Below, in pieces: positions 17,146 to 24,468 of a stretch of DNA of 64,000 nt. Below the pieces are notes generated by a model. It was not told where the DNA came from. It ran no database searches and worked only from the letters and a program-made list of their open reading frames with translations. The translations under genes were made by a program, and so were the position numbers. Each line of letters begins with the position of its first letter. The stretch's first letter is position 1. Source of the stretch: Bacteroidaceae bacterium (GTDB lineage: Bacteria > Bacteroidota > Bacteroidia > Bacteroidales > Bacteroidaceae); contig JAKSJA010000007.1 of assembly GCA_024398495.1 (NCBI GenBank), forward strand, positions 1-64,000, written 5' to 3'.

Positions 17146-19269
17146 TTATTTCACAATATATTTCTTACCATTGTTGCCAATGAACAAGCCTCTTGTCATA
17201 GCGTTGACTCTCTGACCTGCTACGTTATAGAAGACATCTGCCTTCTTCACTTCATTCACCTTAATGCTTTCAACAGCAGAAGGTGCTACAGTAAGTTTCA
17301 AAGTTTCAGTACACTTACCAATGGTTTCGTCGTCCATTGTCCTTGTCTCTTCATCATATATGTAGTACATCATCTTCAAAGTGAATGTCTTTGTTTCTGG
17401 GTCAAATATGCTGACATCGTCATCTGTTGGATCTTCGCCCTTGTAATTATAGAGATAACTCCAAGCATCATATACCCATACTACACCAGAACCACCTTCG
17501 AAACCGATATTAGTATCTTGAACATACACTACTGTATCATTCTCATTATTATACTCCAAGAACAAAATGGTATCATTTTCCAATGTAGGTTCGAATGCCT
17601 TAGTCCAATCCGGTCCCACCATGATCTGTGTTCTTTCTGGTTCCATATTTGATGTACGACCTAATGCAATAAGGTCATCAACAGTTTTTTCTGCAAGAAG
17701 ATTATTGTAGGTGTAAGATGCTGCACCAAGACTTTCCCAGTTACCCCAAATTGCAGGTGTGCTACTGTCCTTGAATGACTCCTCATAACCAGAATCGTAC
17801 CAATATCCAGCATATTCACCCTCAAGAATCTTGTATCCCATATCTGCGAAACCGAAGTATTTGAAATCCGCATTATATACTCCATCAGAATGAGATGCTA
17901 TTGACAATGGTCCATATTTAGGGTGTGTAATACCACAAGGCTGTTCTGCCACAGAGCAAAACTCTTCGTCAGTATCATAATCTATGATTATATCTGCACC
18001 TTTCTCAGAGAAGACCTTACCTCCCCAACCAAGAATCTTTACCTGTTGTATATTGGAATCTATCTTGTTCTCACGGGTCTGGTATGGTAATCCCTTCTGC
18101 GTGCCAGAAACAAACGCACTGTAAGTATATTCACCTGTACCAGCATTCGTCCAGTCTGTCCATACAGACTCATACTCTCCATCGAGTTGGAAAGTTTCTC
18201 TTACAACTCTAAAGAGTCCTTCGCCACCTTGTGAATAATAAACCAGATTGAAGACAAACTGTCCATACTCTGGATAATATTTACAAGGATACATCATATA
18301 AAACATCGGATTACCTGTATATTCTGCAACGTCTGAGACAAAAATTGCATAACTATCGTCATCACCCATCTGTGTATTTACTTCCTGAATTATACAATTA
18401 TTATCCTCATCCATTGTAAACATCAAATTCGTGGAAGGGTAACTATAAGCAGCCAAATCGACCCAATTCACGATTTTGAATTCAAGGTTAGATGTAATGT
18501 TATTTGTACGATACATTATCTGCCTGTGGGTAGGAGCGAATTTTTCAGGGATATAATCTGTTACCTTATGAGTGTAATCACCCTCACCGGACTCAAATGG
18601 TTTCCATTCCGTATAAGGAGGTGTGCATCCGTCAACAACACAAACATCTACTTTCCCTGCAACAATATTACCTGCAGCAACACGATACCATAATGTCAAA
18701 TTGAAAGTTCCGAAATCCTTATTGTATGTACATGGATATTCATTTCTGTATTCCTGATCCTCACCAACAAAATAAGCAATATCCGTAACTGTAACACTTC
18801 CATAAGACTCATAACCTGCTGTTTTACCATAAGTCTGTGGAAGTACCTTACAAGAATCCGTAGTAGGATTATATTCAATTATCAAATTGATATTGTTTTC
18901 TCCAAAACCAGAAATCTTAAACTCTGCATCTGTTGTCGGATTGGTCTTGGATTCACGATACGAAATAGACAAACCCGTTTGTTCACCGAACAAATTAGAC
19001 GTGTAATTACAAGTACCATCTTTCCATGGTATCCAATCAGTGTAATCCGAATCAGCCTTCTTAACAGCAGACTTCATTCGTGTACTCTGATTTTTTTCAG
19101 CCATAGTACCATCCCTAAAATCTGGCTTAAAAGTTGGTACTTTCGCAACATTACATACCGACGCCTTCAGTTTCGGCGACGCATTCCTGAATTTCAGTTG
19201 TGCATTCACATTCAAGCACAACACACTTGCCAATAATACAAGTGCCAGTTTCGTGTAAAACTTCTTCAT
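17146..19269 (-). CDS. Secreted repeat protein B, four W-x-x-W modules
   Basis: This 707-residue paralog of protein A has signal peptide MKKFYTKLALVLLASVLCLN and four modules starting at YTDWIPW, YTEWKPF, VWTDWTNAG and IWGNWESLG. Several positions are shared with A, including RESKTxPxTDAxFKIxGFG in module 1 and the YRTNN segment in module 2. Modules 1 and 2 close with forms of YPCxYxxxxGxFxLxxxY. The tail is YNVAGQRV then RGLFIGNNGKKYIVK, a type IX-like signal. It has its own promoter and terminator. It probably arose with A by tandem duplication. Function is unknown. Confidence 0.85.
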   Translation of the reverse strand: MKKFYTKLALVLLASVLCLNVNAQLKFRNASPKLKASVCNVAKVPTFKPDFRDGTMAEKNQSTRMKSAVKKADSDYTDWIPWKDGTCNYTSNLFGEQTGLSISYRESKTNPTTDAEFKISGFGENNINLIIEYNPTTDSCKVLPQTYGKTAGYESYGSVTVTDIAYFVGEDQEYRNEYPCTYNKDFGTFNLTLWYRVAAGNIVAGKVDVCVVDGCTPPYTEWKPFESGEGDYTHKVTDYIPEKFAPTHRQIMYRTNNITSNLEFKIVNWVDLAAYSYPSTNLMFTMDEDNNCIIQEVNTQMGDDDSYAIFVSDVAEYTGNPMFYMMYPCKYYPEYGQFVFNLVYYSQGGEGLFRVVRETFQLDGEYESVWTDWTNAGTGEYTYSAFVSGTQKGLPYQTRENKIDSNIQQVKILGWGGKVFSEKGADIIIDYDTDEEFCSVAEQPCGITHPKYGPLSIASHSDGVYNADFKYFGFADMGYKILEGEYAGYWYDSGYEESFKDSSTPAIWGNWESLGAASYTYNNLLAEKTVDDLIALGRTSNMEPERTQIMVGPDWTKAFEPTLENDTILFLEYNNENDTVVYVQDTNIGFEGGSGVVWVYDAWSYLYNYKGEDPTDDDVSIFDPETKTFTLKMMYYIYDEETRTMDDETIGKCTETLKLTVAPSAVESIKVNEVKKADVFYNVAGQRVNAMTRGLFIGNNGKKYIVK

Positions 19270-19325
19270 ACTTTTAAAGTTTAAGGTTAAACAATAATAT
19301 ATATATAATTATTCGTTATCCTTTG

Positions 19326-19356
19326 CAAAATTAGTATATTATTTTCATTTTGCAAA
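19326..19356 (-). promoter_or_regulatory. Promoter of repeat protein B (TTTG-N19-TAATTTTG)
   Basis: On the minus strand TTTG (19356-19353) and TAATTTTG (19333-19326) are 19 bases apart. The leader to the ATG at 19269 is about 50 nt. The promoter is separate from that of the upstream peptidase. Confidence 0.75.
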
Positions 19357-19436
19357 ATTTTTTAACCACTTTTGTGTGATTATGTTCAACTAAAGTCAAG
19401 ATTTTGAGTCAAAACCATTAACTTTTTATTCTAAAC

Positions 19437-21878
19437 TTACTTTTTGATATACGTTTTACCTTTGTGTATTACCATTCCTCTGTAGTTGCCATTAACACGG
19501 ATGCCCTGAACATTGAACATTTCTGCATTACCATTGTTAAGGTCAGAACGCACATCTGCTATCCCAGATGTCACCAATGTGAACGTTTCGAAACCGCTGC
19601 CATAGTAATCCTCTCCGGCATGGTAATACGTATTGAAATGGAAGGTCTGTGTACTCGGTTCATAATAACTTGCCTCTGCCGCTGGCTGGAAATCAGCAAG
19701 GTTACCGACATTAATCTTTTCATCAGCCTGCAGACCACAATACTGGTCACTGAAAGTGATGACATTATCCTGTGGACTTACCACAAAAACAAAGTCAACC
19801 TTTTCTCCCTCAGGATGTTTCATCTCTATCTTCCATATACTTGGACGGGATTCGTTACGATAGATATTGAGATTTTCTGCCTTCGCCTCATATATACTGC
19901 TATAATCATACGTACCTGTACCAGCAAAAGTCCATTTATCTTCAGTACTCATATCCACCGTCAGTTTATCTTTCATTATGCCATAATTCTCCGTTCCTTT
20001 ATAATAATACGTCACATTAAGGTCGAAAACACCTGTAGCAGGATTGTATGAGCAAGGATAGTCATCGTATGTATATTCCGTCTTGTATGAAGGTAAATCA
20101 GAGATGAAGAGTTCCCCAAAATCCACATCAGACTTACCGACAGACTGCATAGGGACTTTACACTTATTCGTCAACTCGTCCAATTCTATGATGAAATCCA
20201 CATTCTGTCCCCAGTTTGCCACCCATATCTGTGCTCTGTTTGCCATAGATTTCGACAGACGCTTCTTTATCGGATAACCCATAATCGTTCTTCCCTTCAG
20301 ACTGTCAAGAGGACTCTTTTCGTCGTATGAATACGATGCAGTTCCTTTTTCAAATGCATTCCATACATTCCATTCAATTTTTGTTCCCTTGTTGTCCTGT
20401 ATCAGAGAGAATATACTCCATGGCAACATTGCAGAATAAGCCTCTGCTGTCCCTTCTGGCACATTAAGTGCGGCATTGGAATACGTCTCACTGTCAAATG
20501 CAGAACTACCGCACGCGATAGGTGTTGTCCACGGCAGATTCAGAGCCTTCAAAGCAGGACATACTGTAAACGCATCAGTACCTATGGACTGAACAGACGA
20601 TGGTATTGTCACGGATGTCAGTTGCTTGCAACCTGAAAAAGCAGCACCGGATATGCCTGTAACATTATATGTCGTCTGATCATAGACAACAGTTGATGGT
20701 ATGCTTATATCTCCAGAATAATTATTCTTCGGATCATCCGGATATGTTATCTCTGCCTTTCCGCTTCCGAGTATGTTGTAATATAGTCCATTTATCTTTA
20801 CGGATGCACCACGTGATATTCCAACAACAATATCCTGTCCCTCAGAATAGCCACCGGCAGCCTTCGACGTGTAATAAGCGTCACCGGAGCCACCCCAACC
20901 GAAGTTGAAATGGAAATTGCCACTGGCATCATATCCATCACATACAAAAGCATGTCCGGAATTACCGTGCGCACCAGAATAATATACCGGACGTTTATTG
21001 TCCAGTTCTTGTTTCAAGAGTTTATCCCATTCGTCATCAGTAATACCACGACCTCTGGACACATACCTCAGTCCGTCATCATACATAAAATATGTCTTCA
21101 TTGCATTTGGCACCAAATCACTATAAGCACCACTGGAAGACGAAGAGTACATCATATTCACACTAACGCCACAGTCATACATCAGTTTTGCAACAGCATC
21201 CTTCGCTGCCTGCGTTGAAGAATTATTGTATGTATCCGTCATATTACCCCAATCGTAATACGATGCGCCGTAATCCACTCTATGAGAAGTACCATTCCAA
21301 GAATAAGAATGTACACCATGTCCATGAACAGGCCATTTGTGGTAATACATAATCTGTGCCATAGCAGTAGCAACACATCCTGTCACTGCCCTACCACCAG
21401 CATCCATCGGACAAAGATTATTATATGGGCTGCTTTGATTCCACTTACTTTTGATAAGCGGTTCTACAGAACTTGCATATTTCGGAGTTGCCGTTTTGCT
21501 TATTACCCTGTTGAGTTTGCCTGTAGGATTGTCAAGTCTCAGTTTCCTTATCTGTTCCGAATACTGTGACAGCCACCACTTGGCATTTTCCGGCAGTTTG
21601 TCATAATCAAAGGAACCCTCATCAGAATATCCCAGTATGTATGTATCCGTCATATCCTCGGCAGACACAATAACAAAACCTCTGTTTTCCGCCTTGTTGA
21701 ACACATAGAACTCTGCCGTACCATTTGCCGATGACGAAGTGTATGCTATAGTAAGATTAGTATTCTGAGCCTTAATAGTTTCCTGTGCAATACGCTTTGC
21801 TTGCTGCAAATCTATAGTTTCTGCATATACTGAAAGTGACAGAAACACACTAACAATAATATATATATATTTTTTCAT
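19437..21878 (-). CDS. Secreted C10 cysteine peptidase 2 with two C-terminal modules
   Basis: This 813-residue protein has a signal peptide (1-19), a propeptide with EFYVFNKAENRGFVIVSAED (56-75), and a C10 catalytic domain with Cys168 in VTGCVATAMAQIMYYH and His309 in NSGHAFVCDGYD, followed by FHFNFGWGG. A BspA-like leucine-rich repeat (about 410-460) follows. Two copies of the shared module come next (about 515-640, closing YPCSYNPATGVFDLNVTYYY, and about 645-775). The end is FNVQGIRV and RGMVIHKGKTYIKK. It resembles peptidase 1 throughout and is a probable exported protease. Its own promoter is upstream. Confidence 0.94.
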   Translation of the reverse strand: MKKYIYIIVSVFLSLSVYAETIDLQQAKRIAQETIKAQNTNLTIAYTSSSANGTAEFYVFNKAENRGFVIVSAEDMTDTYILGYSDEGSFDYDKLPENAKWWLSQYSEQIRKLRLDNPTGKLNRVISKTATPKYASSVEPLIKSKWNQSSPYNNLCPMDAGGRAVTGCVATAMAQIMYYHKWPVHGHGVHSYSWNGTSHRVDYGASYYDWGNMTDTYNNSSTQAAKDAVAKLMYDCGVSVNMMYSSSSSGAYSDLVPNAMKTYFMYDDGLRYVSRGRGITDDEWDKLLKQELDNKRPVYYSGAHGNSGHAFVCDGYDASGNFHFNFGWGGSGDAYYTSKAAGGYSEGQDIVVGISRGASVKINGLYYNILGSGKAEITYPDDPKNNYSGDISIPSTVVYDQTTYNVTGISGAAFSGCKQLTSVTIPSSVQSIGTDAFTVCPALKALNLPWTTPIACGSSAFDSETYSNAALNVPEGTAEAYSAMLPWSIFSLIQDNKGTKIEWNVWNAFEKGTASYSYDEKSPLDSLKGRTIMGYPIKKRLSKSMANRAQIWVANWGQNVDFIIELDELTNKCKVPMQSVGKSDVDFGELFISDLPSYKTEYTYDDYPCSYNPATGVFDLNVTYYYKGTENYGIMKDKLTVDMSTEDKWTFAGTGTYDYSSIYEAKAENLNIYRNESRPSIWKIEMKHPEGEKVDFVFVVSPQDNVITFSDQYCGLQADEKINVGNLADFQPAAEASYYEPSTQTFHFNTYYHAGEDYYGSGFETFTLVTSGIADVRSDLNNGNAEMFNVQGIRVNGNYRGMVIHKGKTYIKK

Positions 21879-21904
21879 ACCACCTTTATTTACAATATAG
21901 AACG

Positions 21905-21936
21905 CAAAGATACAAAACTAATGGCAAACTGACAAA
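21905..21936 (-). promoter_or_regulatory. Promoter of C10 peptidase 2 (TTTG-N20-TATCTTTG)
   Basis: On the minus strand TTTG (21936-21933) and TATCTTTG (21912-21905) are 20 bases apart, and the ATG is 27 bases beyond the -7 box. The -33 box lies in the A/T run of the upstream gene's terminator, so terminator and promoter are interleaved. Confidence 0.8.
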
Positions 21937-21972
21937 AAAAATGAGAGAAAATTCACATTTCTCTCATTTTTA
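21935..21972 (-). terminator. Terminator after the surface lipoprotein of the SusCD unit
   Basis: A 14-bp perfect stem (21937-21950 with 21958-21971) with a 7-base loop and flanking A/T runs. It lies 28 bases after the lipoprotein stop at 22000 and closes the SusC-SusD-lipoprotein unit. Confidence 0.88.
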
Positions 21973-21999
21973 CAATTAGATTATCACTGTTAGTTGATA

Positions 22000-22893
22000 T
22001 TATTTGCTTTTGCGTACAAGTTTTATCTCTGATATAGCTTCAAATGCTATCAACGCAATTGGGTCTGCAAAGATAATTTCTGAAGATGGGTCAAAGACTA
22101 TCTCATCAGGAATATATCCATCATCACCTAACTTCCATGTCGTAGTTACATTTTCAGTATCCAACCCCCAAGAGCTATACATCTTTATTGTATAGGTTTC
22201 AGTTTCACTTGCTTTATATTCTGCCACCTTTTCACCCATAACAAAACCGAGTGTTCCCTTCTTTGTTACAGGGTCATAGGAGAATTCAAAGTTCCAGTTG
22301 CAAGTTATACCACTGATGATAGCTGAACTTGTTCCATACAATATCTTGTTGTAATCTCTGTCGGTCTCATCCGTCGCAGAAGTTATTGTCACTTTTGCAT
22401 TCATTGGAGTGCCATTGCCATCCAGACATTGCAATGTCCATTGGTCTGCAAACTGTTCATAAATTGAATTGTCATTGTCACGAAGAACAATTGATGTAGT
22501 TGCGTTTTCGACTTCAGCACCTTCAGCCGTGATAGAAACAAGGAAACCGCGGTCAACATTTATCAACCTGTCATCAACAGTTTTTACCTCTATATTGAAC
22601 GTCGTATCTGCGTTGGCAGGAATCAGAATTTCCTTGCTTGTAATCAAATAATGCACATCCTCTTCTGCAGGGTTTTCTGTTGCAGGTGTAGCCTTTACAA
22701 AAACTTTGATAAGCCCATTACGGTCACCCTTCACTTCAATTGGAATATTGAAAAATCCCGCATTTTCCTTTGGTGACATGGAAGTATTTGACAGACTTAC
22801 CACAGCATCTGTAGTATTATTGTCATCATCGCTTGAGCATGATACAAACACACCTACAAGAGCCACCAGTAAAAACAATTTAATATATTTCAT
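22000..22893 (-). CDS. Surface lipoprotein with Calx-beta-like domain
   Basis: This 297-residue protein has a lipoprotein signal ending VGVFVSC (Cys19) followed by the acidic SSDDDNN that is typical of surface-exposed Bacteroidota lipoproteins. Residues of about 30-140 look like a Calx-beta-type fold (EVKTVDDRLINVDRGFLVSIT and IVLRDND). The C-terminal half is beta-rich and contains FVMGEKVAEYK. It is the third gene after SusC and SusD, the position of the SusE/SusF-type accessory binding proteins. Its ligand is unknown. Neighbouring peptidases make a peptide or protein ligand plausible. Confidence 0.8.
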   Translation of the reverse strand: MKYIKLFLLVALVGVFVSCSSDDDNNTTDAVVSLSNTSMSPKENAGFFNIPIEVKGDRNGLIKVFVKATPATENPAEEDVHYLITSKEILIPANADTTFNIEVKTVDDRLINVDRGFLVSITAEGAEVENATTSIVLRDNDNSIYEQFADQWTLQCLDGNGTPMNAKVTITSATDETDRDYNKILYGTSSAIISGITCNWNFEFSYDPVTKKGTLGFVMGEKVAEYKASETETYTIKMYSSWGLDTENVTTTWKLGDDGYIPDEIVFDPSSEIIFADPIALIAFEAISEIKLVRKSK

Positions 22894-22918
22894 ATCCGTA
22901 TTTTTTTAGAATTAAAAA

Positions 22919-24451
22919 TCAATAACCCTTGTTCTGTACCATCTGAGGGTTTGCATTTATCTCACTCTGAGGGATAGGCCAAGTCATGTGATAGTCATCG
23001 TATGCCTTCTTCAAGGCTGTTGTTGTTGTAGATCCCGGACGGTCACAGAGATTGTCCTGTTGAGTTGCACCACGGTTCACACCAAGATGCCAACGTTTGA
23101 GATCGAACAGGCGTGTTCCTTCGAGACACATCTCACGACGGCGTTCCAGTTTGAGTTCGTCCATAAGTTCTGTCCTTGTAGAGAACACTTTACTTGCACT
23201 CTGACCTGTTATTCTCTTTGACTCAAGAGCCATCAGATAATATGAACCTGATTCCAGTTTATCCATCTGTGCGTATGCCTCTGCAGCGATGAGATACATT
23301 TCTGCTATACGGAATACCTTTGGCTGAGTTATCCAGCGATAAGATTCATTTCCGCCGAGACGTTTCCATACATCTGTCTGCTCAGGATACTTATTGAACA
23401 GACGGATTTTGCCAGAATGAGAAGTTGTCGTTGCAAGGGTATAAGCCTTGAAATACACATTTATACGTGTATCTTTCAAAGTATTGAACAACTCAAGCAG
23501 GCTCTTGGTTGGGATATAGTCAACGATACCACCATCCTTTTGCGGAAGATAAGGTTCGCCTGTGGCTGGCCCAAGTTCATCTGCAGACAGGATAGGCAAC
23601 ATCCATATAATCTCACTACTGCTGTCGTCTGTCCACATCTTATCCAAATCTGCCTTTTTCCCACAAAGTGCATAAGTGCCGGAATTAATAAGAGCTGTTG
23701 CCAATTCCGCAGCAGTCTCATAGTCATCTCTTGCCAAAGCAACACGTGCAGAAAAAGCATCAATAGTAGCCGCATTGATGTAAGCATCTCCAACAGTTCC
23801 TTCATTTGTTATGTACAGACTTGCCATATCAAGGTCTTTCTCAATCTGGTCAAAGGTCTCATTCAGAGTTGAACGTCCTATGTACTTGGTATTATCAGAT
23901 GTCGGTTTTTCATATTTTGTTACCAATGCAACACCAGAGTTCGGTGCATCAGCAGTCGCAGCCTCATAATCATCACAGAAATACTGTGCCAACCCGAAAT
24001 GACAATAGGCACGGATGAAATAGCACTCACCGAGGATTATATCTACAGCTTCAACATCTTCCTCAGTAAAATTTTCATTCTCTCTATAATTAATCTTATC
24101 AGCCCAATAAAGTATGTAATTTGCACGGGCAATCAGACCATAGTAATTACCATAGATAGCCTCAACCGTAGAATTCGATGAATTGAACTGCCAACGATAG
24201 AAATCACCATAGTTGTTCGAAAAACCTTCAACTGCGTTGAAATTATCGCACTGGATATCCATTGCACTATAATAACCGCCGCCATTCATTCCCTTTAACG
24301 GAGAATAAAGTCCCACACGCATGTTTGCAAAATCCTGCGGTGTCTGCAATGCCTCATCTTCCGGAATTGCATTATATGGTTTCAATTCCAAATCACAAGA
24401 TGAAAATGCTAAAGCACTAACCAATAATAATAATGTTACAATATTTTTCAT
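22919..24451 (-). CDS. SusD/RagB family outer-membrane lipoprotein
   Basis: This 510-residue lipoprotein (lipobox ALAFSSC) caps the partner SusC pore and captures substrate at the cell surface. The N-terminal SusD-like segment has DLELKPYNAIPEDEALQTPQDFANMRVGLY, helical repeat regions follow, and the C-terminal RagB/SusD signature contains ELKLERRREMCLEGTRLFDLKRW. It ends YHMTWPIPQSEINANPQMVQNKGY, the usual family ending. It is 17 bases downstream of its SusC partner, indicating one operon. No glycosidase is encoded nearby. Confidence 0.96.
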   Translation of the reverse strand: MKNIVTLLLLVSALAFSSCDLELKPYNAIPEDEALQTPQDFANMRVGLYSPLKGMNGGGYYSAMDIQCDNFNAVEGFSNNYGDFYRWQFNSSNSTVEAIYGNYYGLIARANYILYWADKINYRENENFTEEDVEAVDIILGECYFIRAYCHFGLAQYFCDDYEAATADAPNSGVALVTKYEKPTSDNTKYIGRSTLNETFDQIEKDLDMASLYITNEGTVGDAYINAATIDAFSARVALARDDYETAAELATALINSGTYALCGKKADLDKMWTDDSSSEIIWMLPILSADELGPATGEPYLPQKDGGIVDYIPTKSLLELFNTLKDTRINVYFKAYTLATTTSHSGKIRLFNKYPEQTDVWKRLGGNESYRWITQPKVFRIAEMYLIAAEAYAQMDKLESGSYYLMALESKRITGQSASKVFSTRTELMDELKLERRREMCLEGTRLFDLKRWHLGVNRGATQQDNLCDRPGSTTTTALKKAYDDYHMTWPIPQSEINANPQMVQNKGY

Positions 24452-24468
24452 TTTCTTATCCTCCCGAA

